Shown: positions 25,169 through 34,236, numbered from the stretch's first letter. The stretch: DNA of 51,194 bases from Acutalibacter sp. 1XD8-33 (GCF_003612555.1 NZ_RAZF01000019.1:1-51194), one strand, 5' to 3'. Notes: generated by a model from the letters alone, not told the origin. Numbers and translations: made by a program.

Positions 25169-27804
25169 TTCTTGCCGGCACTTTTCTTTGGGGGCAGCGC
25201 CTTACCCAAGAGCTTTTCACCCTCCACCGCCGCCAGAGGGAACAGGGACAACCCCGCGACCATCAGCCACTGAACCGGGCTCAGGGCGGCCGTTTTAAAC
25301 AAGGCGGAAAGGGGCGGAAAGATGATGACGCTTACCATGAGGAAGGCGCAGGCCAAGCAGGCCAGGTTCAGCTTTTTGTTGGTGAACAGCCCCAGCTCCA
25401 GCACAGAGTCCTGGGAGCGCATATTGTAGCTGTGCACCAGCTGGGAAAGGCTCAGCACCCCAAAGGCCATGGTGCGGCCAATCACCGGGTCGGCGGGATT
25501 GGGATCAAACCAGATTCGGCCGGCGCTGTAGGCCAGCAGGGCCAGCGCCCCCACAAGGCAGCCTTCGAGAGCTACGGAGAGGCCCATGCCCCCTGAAAAA
25601 ATGCTCTCGTCCCGGCGGTGGGGGGGCTCCTCCATCACGTTCCGGGGGATGGGTTCCGCGCCCAGGGCTAAAGCAGGCAGGGAATCTGTTACCAAGTTGA
25701 CCCACAAAAGCTGGATGGCCAAAAGCGGCGCGGGAGCCCGCAGCAGAAAGGCCGCAAACACCACCAGAATCTCCCCAATATTGCAGGACAGCAGGAAGTG
25801 AACAGTTTTTCGGATGTTGCCATAGATTCCCCGGCCCTCCCGGACAGCGGCCACGATGGTGGAGAAATTGTCGTCTGTGAGCACCATGTCCGCCGCGGAT
25901 TTAGCCACTTCGGTACCGTTTTTTCCCATGGCGCAGCCGATATCGGCCGCTTTCAGGGCCGGGGCGTCGTTCACCCCGTCCCCGGTCATAGCTACGGTAA
26001 GCCCCCGGCGCTGATAGGCCTTTACCAACCGGACCTTGTGTTCTGGGGAAACCCGGGCGAATACCCGGCAGTCCAGAAGGCGCTGGGCCAATTCGTTGTC
26101 GGAAAGCCGGTCCAGCTGGGCGCCGGTGAGGGCCTGATGGTTCTCCCCGGCAATGCCCACTCTTCTGGCAACCGCCAGGGCTGTGGCCGCGTGGTCCCCG
26201 GTAATCATCACCGGGATGATCCCCGCCCGCCTGCACTCCAGCACGGCGGCCCGGACCCCCTTCCGGGGAGGATCCTCCATGCCGATAAGCCCACAGAACA
26301 CCAGCTCATTCTCGATCTGGCTGTCGTCGCCGGGAAGGTGGTCTACATCTTTATAGGCTACCGCCAGAACCCGCAGAGCCCGTTCCGCTAGAGCGGCGTT
26401 GTCCGAGAGTAGCTTGGCCTTGGCGCTGCCACTGAGCACACCCTCGCTTCTGCCCCGCAGCTGCCGGGAACACCGGGCGATGAGCACATCCGGGGCCCCT
26501 TTCGAGATAATCCGATAGCCGTTTCCGGCCTTGTGGACAGTGGTCATCAGCTTTCTGGCCGAGGTGAAGGGAATCTCCCCCACCCGGGGCCAGGAGGCCT
26601 CCAGGCTGGCCTTGGGCGTGCGGCAGGCCCGGAGGAAGGCCGCTTCCGTGGGATCGCCGGCGATGCCCCCTTTCTCAGCCTCGCAGTTGTTGCACAAAGA
26701 AGCCAGCTCCAAGCAGAATTGGGCGGTGGTTCCCTCTGTAGGCTCACTGCCAAAAGCCCCGGAAAAAGCCACGACCGTCATCTTGTTTTGGGTGAGGGTG
26801 CCGGTTTTGTCAGAGCAGATCACCTGGGTGCTGCCCAGCGTCTCCACCGCCGGCATATGGCGCACAATGGCCTTCTTCTGGGCCATCCGCTTTACCCCCA
26901 TGGCCAGGACAATGGTGACCACGGCGGTAAGCCCTTCAGGAATAGCGGCTACGCCCAGACTGATGGCAATCATAAACATTTCCAGAGGCTCCACCTTTTG
27001 CAGCAGGCCCATGGCGAAAATCAGCCCGCAGATGGCGGCTACGCCCAGACCCAACACCTTGCCGGTTTGTTTCAGACGATTTTGCAAGGGGGTTTCCGGA
27101 GAGCTTTCCTGGTCCAGCAGCCCGGCAATTTTGCCCATGGCGGTGTCCATGCCTGTAGCGGCGGCAATTCCTACCCCCGCCCCGGCAGAAATCCCCGTGC
27201 CGGCAAAGACCGTGTTCCTTCTCTCCGCCAGGGGAGCGTTCTTTTGGCAGACAGCGCCCGCCTCCTTCTCCACCGGAAGGGATTCCCCGGTCAGGGCGGA
27301 CTCCTCGGCGGTTAGTTCCACTGTGCGGAGAAGGCGCAGGTCCGCAGGGACCAGGTCCCCGGCCTTGAGGATGACCACATCCCCGGGAACCAGCTGCCAG
27401 CTTTCAACCGTCTGCTTTTTACCCTCCCGCAGTACCCGGGCCTTGGGAGAGGACAGCTTCTTCAGCGCGTCAATGGCTTTATCCGCCCGTAGCTCCTGGA
27501 CGGTCCCGATTACCGCGTTGCACACGACAATCGCCAGGATGATGATGGAATCCACGTATTCCCGGTCCCCACGCATGGCGGAAACCCAGAAGGAGATTCC
27601 CGCGCAGGCCAAAAGGATGAGGGTCATAAAGTCCTTGAACTGGCCCAAAAACCGGACCAACAGATTCTGTCGCCGGGCCGGACGGATTTGATTTTTTCCA
27701 TATTTCTCCAGCCTTCGGGCGGCTTCAGCAGAAGAAAGCCCCCGCTTCGGGTCTGTGCCCAACTGTTCGGCGGCTTGTTGGCAAGTGGCGTGATGGAGCT
27801 CCAT
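25153..27804 (-). CDS. P-type cation-transporting ATPase, Ca2+-pump (PMCA/SERCA-like) type
   Basis: This 883-residue membrane pump is predicted to expel Ca2+ using ATP. It has an N-terminal cation-ATPase domain (ATCQQAAEQLG), the actuator motif LTGESLPVEK, the phosphorylation site DKTGTLTQNKM, the ATP-binding hinge MTGDGVNDAPALKAADIG, and ten-helix type membrane segments including a C-terminal cation-ATPase block. The Ca2+ assignment comes from overall similarity to bacterial P2A pumps (PacL/YloB). It is transcribed opposite to its neighbours with its own ribosome site (GAGGGGGA). It ends in a Lys/Arg-rich tail and a terminator that overlaps the stop. Confidence 0.9.
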   Translation of the reverse strand: MELHHATCQQAAEQLGTDPKRGLSSAEAARRLEKYGKNQIRPARRQNLLVRFLGQFKDFMTLILLACAGISFWVSAMRGDREYVDSIIILAIVVCNAVIGTVQELRADKAIDALKKLSSPKARVLREGKKQTVESWQLVPGDVVILKAGDLVPADLRLLRTVELTAEESALTGESLPVEKEAGAVCQKNAPLAERRNTVFAGTGISAGAGVGIAAATGMDTAMGKIAGLLDQESSPETPLQNRLKQTGKVLGLGVAAICGLIFAMGLLQKVEPLEMFMIAISLGVAAIPEGLTAVVTIVLAMGVKRMAQKKAIVRHMPAVETLGSTQVICSDKTGTLTQNKMTVVAFSGAFGSEPTEGTTAQFCLELASLCNNCEAEKGGIAGDPTEAAFLRACRTPKASLEASWPRVGEIPFTSARKLMTTVHKAGNGYRIISKGAPDVLIARCSRQLRGRSEGVLSGSAKAKLLSDNAALAERALRVLAVAYKDVDHLPGDDSQIENELVFCGLIGMEDPPRKGVRAAVLECRRAGIIPVMITGDHAATALAVARRVGIAGENHQALTGAQLDRLSDNELAQRLLDCRVFARVSPEHKVRLVKAYQRRGLTVAMTGDGVNDAPALKAADIGCAMGKNGTEVAKSAADMVLTDDNFSTIVAAVREGRGIYGNIRKTVHFLLSCNIGEILVVFAAFLLRAPAPLLAIQLLWVNLVTDSLPALALGAEPIPRNVMEEPPHRRDESIFSGGMGLSVALEGCLVGALALLAYSAGRIWFDPNPADPVIGRTMAFGVLSLSQLVHSYNMRSQDSVLELGLFTNKKLNLACLACAFLMVSVIIFPPLSALFKTAALSPVQWLMVAGLSLFPLAAVEGEKLLGKALPPKKSAGKKERTR

Positions 27805-27917
27805 GGCATATCCCCCTCGAAATCTACTCTGGAATATATATTCGCCGAAAGGAGAAATTAGTAGTGGAAAAATCCGGCGGGAGCTGGTATAATAAAAGAT
27901 ATAATTTCTAAGAGTAT

Positions 27918-28290
27918 GTGTTGGCCTCCGGCAGCCAGGGTTTCACCCTGGACTGGACCAAACTTTTTGAAAAAAGTTTGGATTAAAAACTTTTAACCGG
28001 GCTGGCTGGGTGCATAAAGGTTGACCAGGGTAAAATTTTGGTCGAGCTTTTTCAAAAGCTCGCTGGGTGTGGGACGGAGTCCCACGACCTTGCCGTAGTA
28101 CGCGACCTGTGTGGCCTCCGCCGCCACGGATCGGCGGTTCCGGCAGGTGAGACTCCCTGTCCCGACCGCAGAGCAAGCGGGACAATCTCTTGGGCGCGAG
28201 AAAAGCCAGCTGAGCGCACGGGGAACCGGCTATAACGCCCGTCCGGCCTTGTGCTCCGCAATCAACCGGTGCGCGCACTCACGCGCCCAT
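27918..28290 (+). repeat. Mosaic intergenic repeat, copy H
   Basis: This lies between the divergent ATPase and PAP2 genes. Parts: GGCCTCCGG, a hairpin CCAGGGTTTCACCCTGG (27937-27953), CAAACTTTTTGAAAAAAGTTTG (stem of 9-10 bp), AAAACTTTTAACC with a later ACCAGGGTAAAATTTTGG, a hairpin GAGCTTTT-TC-AAAAGCTC (28044-28061), and the hairpin GTGGGAC-GGA-GTCCCAC (28069-28085) identical to that in copy D. The end GCGCACTCACGCGCC is shared with the end of copy E. Together with the element at 28300 it accounts for most of this 696-bp gap. Confidence 0.8.
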
Positions 28291-28299
28291 ATAAAATTA

Positions 28300-28477
28300 A
28301 GAACCTGTATTCAAAACCTGCAATCACCGTCTGAGCGGCTTTTTTCGGGTTGCTCCGCGTTAAATTTGCTTGCCATACGGCAAGGATGCCTTCACAAATT
28401 TGCCTTGAGTAGCCCCAAAAATTCAGAGCTCAAGAGCTCTTGCTCATCCGGCAACTTCGGTTATGAATACAGGTTCT
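28300..28477. repeat. 178-bp element with 14-bp perfect terminal inverted repeats (MITE-like)
   Basis: AGAACCTGTATTCA (28300-28313) is matched exactly by TGAATACAGGTTCT (28464-28477). Inside are smaller hairpins: CTTGCC-ATAC-GGCAAG, an AAATTTG...CAAATTT pair around it, and GAGCTC-AA-GAGCTC. There is no open frame of note. It ends 24 bp before the PAP2 start, so the PAP2 ribosome site lies just outside it. No clear target-site duplication is visible. Confidence 0.7.
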
Positions 28478-28500
28478 AAATTCCGGAAAGGAGTGAGCGT

Positions 28501-29049
28501 ATGGAAGGAGTCAATCCTTTTGACGGGGCTGTTATGAGCTGGGTTCAAGAGACCTGCCACAACCCCTTCTTCGACTGGCTTTTCCCCACGATTACTTATC
28601 TTGGGGAAGGAGGGGCGTTCTGGATTGCCCTGGGGGTGCTGCTGGTGATTTTCGGCAGAAAGGGCGGGTGGCGCGTAAGCGGAATCCTGCTGCTGTGCGC
28701 CATGCTCCTGGGGCTGCTTATGGGGGAACTGGCCCTAAAAAATCTGGTGTGCCGTCCCCGGCCTTTTCAGGATTTTCCAGGATACACCCAGTTGCTCATT
28801 CCGCCGCCTTCGGGCTTTTCCTTCCCCTCAGGGCACAGCTGCTCGTCTTTTGCCGCCGCCACGGTGGTTTTCGCCCGGGACAAGCGCTGGGGAGCGGGAG
28901 CTTATATTCTGGCGACGCTGATTGCTTTCTCCCGGGTGTTTCTCTTTGTACACTATCCCACAGACGTGCTGTGCGGGGCGGCCCTGGGTATGTTGTGCGG
29001 GTTGGCGGCAGAGAGAGGCTTTGCGTTTCTCTGCCGGGAGAAGGCCTGA
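28501..29049 (+). CDS. PAP2-family membrane phosphatase
   Basis: This 182-residue membrane protein has the three phosphatase motifs: K-x6-RP (KNLVCRPRP), PSGH (SFPSGHSC) and SR-x5-H-x3-D (SRVFLFVHYPTD). Five or six hydrophobic segments surround them, so the active site should face outward. Likely substrates are undecaprenyl pyrophosphate or phosphatidate-type lipids. The start ATG follows GGAAAGGAGTG. A terminator follows at 29150. Confidence 0.9.
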   Translation: MEGVNPFDGAVMSWVQETCHNPFFDWLFPTITYLGEGGAFWIALGVLLVIFGRKGGWRVSGILLLCAMLLGLLMGELALKNLVCRPRPFQDFPGYTQLLIPPPSGFSFPSGHSCSSFAAATVVFARDKRWGAGAYILATLIAFSRVFLFVHYPTDVLCGAALGMLCGLAAERGFAFLCREKA

Positions 29050-29149
29050 ACGGATCGCGGGTGCTTTGCTGCCGGGAGGGCCGAGCTTTCCGCGCGCTGC
29101 GCAAACCCAGGCACAGGGAAATGGTTCTTCCGGCGGGATGGCCTTGGGA

Positions 29150-29180
29150 GGGAACGTCTTTTGGGGGACGTTCCCCTTTT
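29150..29180 (+). terminator. Rho-independent terminator after the PAP2 gene
   Basis: A 9-bp perfect stem GGGAACGTC / GACGTTCCC with a CCTTTT tail. The rest of the 232-bp gap to the next gene shows nothing I can name. Confidence 0.8.
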
Positions 29181-29281
29181 GCTTAGGGCGTGTTCACATA
29201 AAGCTAACGCGCACGTCCTTAGATGCGAAACGCGGCGCCATAGAGAATGCGTTTACGATACCAATTTGGGGAGGCAATAGC

Positions 29282-30655
29282 ATGGAGCTCGAAATTTTAA
29301 GGAATAACTGGACCACCACAAACAACGGAGTCCCTCTGGGCGGCGAGGAGGTGGAGAGGCTTTTGGCTGTGCGGCCCAGCCCCGCGCAGCTGCGGCAGGC
29401 CGCGCGGCCTTTCTACTGCTTCCTGCATTTCGGCATGAATACCGCCACCAATCGGGAATGGGGGCAGGGCGAGGAGGTTCCGATGGACTTTACCGTCATG
29501 AATCCCGATTCGGCCCAATGGGCGGAGACCGTGAAAGCCTCTGGGGCCACAGGGATTATCCTAACCTGTAAGCATCATGACGGCTTCTGTCTGTGGAATA
29601 CCGCCGCCACGGACTTTTCTGTGGCGCGCAGCCCTTTTGGTGGAGATATCGTGGCCATGACCGCGGCGGCCTGCCGGAAAGCCGGGCTGGATTTCGGGGT
29701 ATACCTCTCCCCCTGGGACATGCACGAACCCAGCTATGCCACGCCCCGGTATAACGATTTCTTCTGCGCGCAGCTTCGGGAGCTGCTCACAAACTACGGC
29801 CCCATTTTTGAGGTGTGGTTTGATGGGGCGAAAGGGGAGGAGGCCGCAGATTTTGCTTATGACTGGCAGCGGTATTACGCATTGGTGCGGGAACTGCAGC
29901 CGGAGGCCAATATCGCCGTCTGCGGGCCGGACATCCGCTGGGTGGGCAATGAGGCGGGAAAAACCCGCCGCTCTGAGTTTTCGGTGGTCCCCCACGTTTT
30001 GACCCTGGCTGAGACGGTGGAGAGGCATTCCCAGCACAGCGAGGTCCAGCAGATGCGGCGACTCCAATCATCGGACGAGGATCTGGGGTCCCGGGCGGTT
30101 TTGGCCCGGCACGAGGCTTTGTGCTGGTATCCCGCCGAGGTGGACGTGTCCATTCGGCCCGGGTGGTTCCATCACCCGGAGGAGGACAGCGCGGTGAAAA
30201 GCGCCGGAGAGCTTTTCCAGATCTACCTGGATTCTGTGGGCAACAACTGCACCCTTTTGCTGAACGTCCCACCGGCTGCCGACGGGAGAATTCCACCGGC
30301 AGATCAGGCGGCGCTGGCTGGTTTGGGTAAGAGGATCCAGGCCATGACGGTGGACCCCATTGCCGTTGCCGCCCCAGGGGAGATGCGGCAGGGCTGGCTG
30401 GAGCTGGACTTCGGCGGAGAGCGGGCTCCGGCCTGCTGCATACTGGAAGAGGACATCGCCAAAAGCCAGCGGGTGGAGCGCTTCGACCTTTACCTGAGGC
30501 TTCCCGACGGCGGGCTGAGCCTGTCCCGCTCGGGGACGGTGATCGGCAGCAGGAAGATCCTCTCTCTCACAGGGGAAGCGGCCGTGGGCGCGGTGCTGGT
30601 GATACGGCAGTCCCGGGGCGCGCCCCAAATAAAACGGATGGGGATTTACGCATAG
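29282..30655 (+). CDS. Alpha-L-fucosidase (glycoside hydrolase family 29)
   Basis: This 457-residue enzyme releases L-fucose from host or dietary glycans. GH29 features are FLHFGMNTAT near the N-terminus, the LTCKHHDGFCLW segment, VYLSPWDMHEPSY, and the nucleophile Asp181 in VWFDGAKG. A conserved SxRPGWF-type stretch (DVSIRPGWFHHPEED) follows, and NCTLLLNVPP ends the barrel. It has no signal peptide, so it is cytoplasmic. The start ATG follows GGGGAGG; a long in-frame extension back into the PAP2 gene is rejected. Together with the GH2 gene and nagA it suggests use of mucin- or milk-type glycans (inference). Confidence 0.92.
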   Translation: MELEILRNNWTTTNNGVPLGGEEVERLLAVRPSPAQLRQAARPFYCFLHFGMNTATNREWGQGEEVPMDFTVMNPDSAQWAETVKASGATGIILTCKHHDGFCLWNTAATDFSVARSPFGGDIVAMTAAACRKAGLDFGVYLSPWDMHEPSYATPRYNDFFCAQLRELLTNYGPIFEVWFDGAKGEEAADFAYDWQRYYALVRELQPEANIAVCGPDIRWVGNEAGKTRRSEFSVVPHVLTLAETVERHSQHSEVQQMRRLQSSDEDLGSRAVLARHEALCWYPAEVDVSIRPGWFHHPEEDSAVKSAGELFQIYLDSVGNNCTLLLNVPPAADGRIPPADQAALAGLGKRIQAMTVDPIAVAAPGEMRQGWLELDFGGERAPACCILEEDIAKSQRVERFDLYLRLPDGGLSLSRSGTVIGSRKILSLTGEAAVGAVLVIRQSRGAPQIKRMGIYA

Positions 30656-30736
30656 GATGGATAGGGGAAAGCGGCCGTGGAAAGGCCGGAAAGCGCAGGG
30701 GAAAAGCGGATGGAAACACAAAACCGCACGTTTTTC

Positions 30737-30765
30737 TTGCAAATCCCCGCGGGATTTGGTAAAAT
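30737..30765 (+). promoter_or_regulatory. Sigma-A-type promoter of glyQS
   Basis: TTGCAA, 17 bp, TAAAAT, 36 bp before the start codon. No T-box leader is present between it and the gene. Confidence 0.65.
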
Positions 30766-30801
30766 GTCAGTATGTAAAAGCATAGAAAGGACGTATGGAA
30801 C

Positions 30802-32202
30802 ATGCAGCACAGCGAAAAGACAATGGATATGATTACCGGCCTATGCAAGACCCGGGGATTTATCTTCCCGGGCAGCGACATATATGGGGGTCTTGCCAAC
30901 ACTTGGGACTATGGCCCTCTGGGCGCGAGGCTGAAAAACAATGTGAAGGATACCTGGCGCAAGCGCTTCATTCAAGAGCGCCGCAACTCCTTCGAGGTGG
31001 ACGCGGACATTCTGATGCACCCCAGGGTATGGGAGGCCAGCGGCCATGTGCAGAGCTTTTCTGACCCTCTTCTGGACTGCAAAGAGTGTAAGATGCGCCA
31101 CCGGGCGGACAATCTGATTGACGCCTTTGACCCCGAGGCCCACGCCGACGGCATGACGAAAGAGGAGATGTTCCAGTATATCAAGGATCACAGCATCCCC
31201 TGCCCCAACTGCGGCAAGCACAATTTTACCGATATCCGGGAGTTCAACTTGATGTTCCAGACCTTTCGGGGCGTCACCAACGATAACAAGTCGGTGATCT
31301 ACCTGCGGCCGGAAAACGCCCAGGGCGAGTATGTGAATTTTTTGAACGTCCAGCGCGCGATGCGGGCCAAGCTACCCTTCTCCATCGGGCAGATCGGCAA
31401 GGCCTTCCGCAACGAGATCACCCCCGGCAACTTCACCTTCCGCACCATTGAGTTTGAGCAAATGGAGTTTCAGACCTTCTGCAAGGCGGGCAGCGACGAG
31501 GAGCTCTATGAGTATTTTAAAAACTACGGTATGAAGTATTATCAGGATCTGGGCCTGCCCGCCGAAAAGCTCCGTTTCCATGACCATGAGAAACTGGCCC
31601 ACTACGCCAAGGCCGCCTGTGATATTGAGTACCTGTTCCCCTTCGGCTGGGGGGAGATCAACGGCACCCACAACCGCACAGACTTTGACCTCACCCGCCA
31701 CCAGGAGTACAGTGGCCAGAAGATGGACTATCTGGACCCGGAAACCAACGAGAAATTTATCCCCTATATCATTGAATCCACCTATGGCCTGGACCGCACG
31801 GTGCTGGCCCTGCTCTGCGAGGCATACGATGTGGAGATGCTGGACGAGGCGAAAAACGACAGCCGGGTGGTACTGCGGCTGAGCCCGGCCATCGCCCCCT
31901 ACAAGGCGGCGGTGCTGCCTTTGTCCAAGAAGCTGAGCCCCAAGGCTCTGGAGGTGTACGATGCCCTCTCCGGCCATGTGATGGCTGATTTCGATGAGAC
32001 CGGTTCCATTGGCAAACGTTACCGCCGTCAGGATGAGATCGGCACGCCGCTGTGCGTTACCGTGGACTTTGAAACCGTGGGCGACAGCGAGAGGCCTGCC
32101 GACAACTGCGTCACCGTGCGGGAGCGGGACAGCATGGCCCAGGAGCGGGTGCCTATTGAGGGCCTGGAGCGGTATGTCCGGGAGAAAATCGGCGAGTTCT
32201 GA
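30802..32202 (+). CDS. glyQS: Glycyl-tRNA synthetase, single-chain dimeric type
   Basis: This class IIa synthetase charges tRNA-Gly. The 466-residue chain is the eukaryote/archaea-like alpha2 form also found in many Firmicutes. Visible features are the N-terminal TRGFIFPGSDIYGGLANTWDYGPLG, motif 2 around GKAFRNEITPGNFTFRTIEFEQMEF, motif 3 IIESTYGLDRTVLALL, and a C-terminal anticodon-binding domain. ATG 30802 is used with AAAGGA 11 nt upstream; ATG 30795 is out of frame. Confidence 0.95.
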   Translation: MQHSEKTMDMITGLCKTRGFIFPGSDIYGGLANTWDYGPLGARLKNNVKDTWRKRFIQERRNSFEVDADILMHPRVWEASGHVQSFSDPLLDCKECKMRHRADNLIDAFDPEAHADGMTKEEMFQYIKDHSIPCPNCGKHNFTDIREFNLMFQTFRGVTNDNKSVIYLRPENAQGEYVNFLNVQRAMRAKLPFSIGQIGKAFRNEITPGNFTFRTIEFEQMEFQTFCKAGSDEELYEYFKNYGMKYYQDLGLPAEKLRFHDHEKLAHYAKAACDIEYLFPFGWGEINGTHNRTDFDLTRHQEYSGQKMDYLDPETNEKFIPYIIESTYGLDRTVLALLCEAYDVEMLDEAKNDSRVVLRLSPAIAPYKAAVLPLSKKLSPKALEVYDALSGHVMADFDETGSIGKRYRRQDEIGTPLCVTVDFETVGDSERPADNCVTVRERDSMAQERVPIEGLERYVREKIGEF

Positions 32203-32238
32203 TATTCCGGTTCGAACCCTTTGAGGGAGGCGTTTGTG

Positions 32239-32865
32239 ATGAAAAAATTATTTTTTGTTCTGTTGGCGTTCTGCTTGCTGGCGGGCCTTGCGGCCTGCGG
32301 AAAACCCGCCGCCTCCGGCCTTTTAAGCGATGAGGAGATCGCCCGTTATGAGAGCTGCTATCTTCAGGAAATCAACCAGGCCATTCAGAAACTGGGACTG
32401 AAGGAGGTAGAGCGAGACAAGAGCCTGCGCGGCGCGCTCTCGATTCACACGCCCAGAAAGGCGGCCGGGATTTCTTTCCAGCAGGAATTGCTGGTCTCTA
32501 CCGGAAATGTCAACGGGCTGTATGGCGTCATGCTTGCCGTGGATTCTCTGGAGGAAGGGGACGCGGTGAAAGCCCTTTCAGAATTGTATACCCAGGCCGT
32601 GGAGAAGTACGGAGACCCCAGCACCTATCCGGGTCTGGGAAACAGGCTTTCGGAAGCCTTGGAGTCCATAGAGAAGAACGGGCTGCAAGGAGAGCGCTAT
32701 GCGGAAACCTGGGCTGTGGGGGGCATGACCGACTTCACCCTGGAGATTTCCCCTAGAGAGCGAGGAGCCGCACTGACAGCGTCCTATCAGGTGCAGACAA
32801 TTGTGCAGGGGAAGCCGCTCTCTGAAGAGGAGCTGAAAGAGAGGGTTGCCGCAAACCAAAAATAG
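32239..32865 (+). CDS. Predicted lipoprotein of unknown function
   Basis: This 208-residue protein starts with a lipoprotein signal (MKKLFFVLLAFCLLAGLAAC), the Cys at position 20 being the predicted lipidation site. The mature part is soluble and mostly helical in composition, with no motif I know. It is 57 bp before the membrane protein at 32923 and may be co-expressed with it. The ATG has GGGAGG upstream; a longer in-frame start at 32221 is less likely because the signal peptide would not be N-terminal. Confidence 0.8.
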   Translation: MKKLFFVLLAFCLLAGLAACGKPAASGLLSDEEIARYESCYLQEINQAIQKLGLKEVERDKSLRGALSIHTPRKAAGISFQQELLVSTGNVNGLYGVMLAVDSLEEGDAVKALSELYTQAVEKYGDPSTYPGLGNRLSEALESIEKNGLQGERYAETWAVGGMTDFTLEISPRERGAALTASYQVQTIVQGKPLSEEELKERVAANQK

Positions 32866-32922
32866 GCGGAGAAAAGGACCCGGACCTGAATACCGGATAT
32901 ATTCGTTGAACGGGAGGCTGTT

Positions 32923-34233
32923 ATGAAGAAAAAGCACATTTTATTAACCCTATTCACCATAGCTCTGGCCTTGCTGATCTGCGTTCCAGCCGTGGCTGAC
33001 GAAGGGGACGGCTTTGGCTCGTCCTTTGCGGATGTGGAGCCCAGTGGCGATGGGGAGGGGGACCCCACGTCCCCGCCGGAGGACCCCACCCCGCCGCCCA
33101 GTGACGCCCCCACACCTCCGCCTACAGACGAGCCCACACCTCCTCCCACGGACGAGCCCACACCTCCTCCCACGGACGAGCCCACATCCACGCCGCCGCC
33201 CACGGACGAACCTACACCCCCGCCCACAGATGAGCCCACACCCGGTCCAGACGATGAAACCCCTACCCCAGAGCCTACGGACGAACCCAGCGGTTCTGAG
33301 CCTGAGGGTGGAAACGCGGGCGGTTATCAGGAGCCCAGCGACCCTTCTCCCACTTCCCGGCCCCCAGGAGGCGGTACGGGGGGAACCATCCGCCAGCCGC
33401 TTTTTCCCAGAACCCAGGTTACCCCAAGACCCAGCGGCAGCCCGGATCAGGAAGAGCCGGCGGACACAGGTCCCCGGTATATCACGTTTGCCAAGCTGAC
33501 CCAGAAGAACAATTCTATGTCCGTGGTGCTGTTCTATAGCGGCAGCGCCTGTGTTGGCACGGGCGTTTTGGGACTGCTGGTGCTGACGGTGTTCATTATC
33601 CGGGGCAGAAGGAGCGACGAGCGGGAGGAAATCTTCCAGGAGATCCAGCAGGCGGAAACCCGGCGCCCAGTTCGGCCCAGACCCCAGGCGGTTTATGGAA
33701 ATGCCGGGGAGAGTCCCCAAGAGTATGAGGGCGAGGACTATGGCCGTTACGCGGAGGGATATGAAAGCGGCCTCCAGCCCTCCCTTCACCGGCCGGAACC
33801 AGAGGAGCTTGCCGTGCCTGTGAATGGAAGCCTGTATACTGAGGAGTTCCAGCTGCCCCAGGCTATGCCTGTTCAGCAGGCTGGGGCCGGGGCCTCTCCA
33901 GAGCCGGTTGCCCCTGTTCCAGCCTCCATGTATACAGAGGAGTTTCAGCCTCTGCCAGTTGCCCCCGCGCCTAGGGGCGAAGCCCAGCCCTCTGCTGTGT
34001 CCGGCCGGGTTTCCCTGTACACGGAGGAGTTCTCCCTGCCGGAGGAGATGGCCCAGCCTCCCGTAGTCTCTAGGCCGGCGCGGAATACGCCGCCACCGCA
34101 GAATTTCCAGCAGGGGGCATATCGCGCGGCTGCGCCCCAGCGCCGCCCAGCTTCCCCGCCTGCGAAACAGCCGGAGAACTTTGATACCCAGGAACTGCTT
34201 CGAGAAATCCTCCACGGTGACGGCAAAAACTAA
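32923..34233 (+). CDS. Secreted/membrane protein with Pro-Thr-rich stalk, one TM segment and a cytosolic tail with three SxYTEEF repeats
   Basis: This 436-residue protein is not of a family I recognise. Residues 1-26 form a signal peptide. About 40-190 is a low-complexity Pro/Thr/Glu stalk built on PTDEPTPP units. A single transmembrane segment lies near 200-227, followed by RGRRSDER as the cytosolic stop. The ~210-residue tail holds three spaced copies of S-[LM]-YTEEF (Tyr305, Tyr337, Tyr366) and ends with DTQELLREILHGDGKN. It could be a wall-spanning anchor or sensor, or a scaffold whose tail binds a partner; this is speculation. It lies downstream of the lipoprotein gene. Confidence 0.8.
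   Translation: MKKKHILLTLFTIALALLICVPAVADEGDGFGSSFADVEPSGDGEGDPTSPPEDPTPPPSDAPTPPPTDEPTPPPTDEPTPPPTDEPTSTPPPTDEPTPPPTDEPTPGPDDETPTPEPTDEPSGSEPEGGNAGGYQEPSDPSPTSRPPGGGTGGTIRQPLFPRTQVTPRPSGSPDQEEPADTGPRYITFAKLTQKNNSMSVVLFYSGSACVGTGVLGLLVLTVFIIRGRRSDEREEIFQEIQQAETRRPVRPRPQAVYGNAGESPQEYEGEDYGRYAEGYESGLQPSLHRPEPEELAVPVNGSLYTEEFQLPQAMPVQQAGAGASPEPVAPVPASMYTEEFQPLPVAPAPRGEAQPSAVSGRVSLYTEEFSLPEEMAQPPVVSRPARNTPPPQNFQQGAYRAAAPQRRPASPPAKQPENFDTQELLREILHGDGKN
33111..33242 (+). repeat. In-frame 24-bp tandem repeats coding for PTDEPTPP units
   Basis: Units of the form ACACCTCC-TCCCACGG-ACGAGCCC recur in tandem with small differences. Two neighbouring units are identical, which suggests recent slippage. 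Copy number is likely to vary among strains. Confidence 0.8.
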
Positions 34234-34236
34234 GAA

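Noticed and set aside
32208-32218. GGTTCGAACCC, resembling a tRNA T-arm
   Set aside because: The upstream sequence is the end of glyQS and no acceptor, D or anticodon arms can be formed.
33111-33242. Short direct repeats considered as a CRISPR array
   Set aside because: They are in-frame 24-bp tandem units without spacers inside a Pro/Thr-rich coding region.
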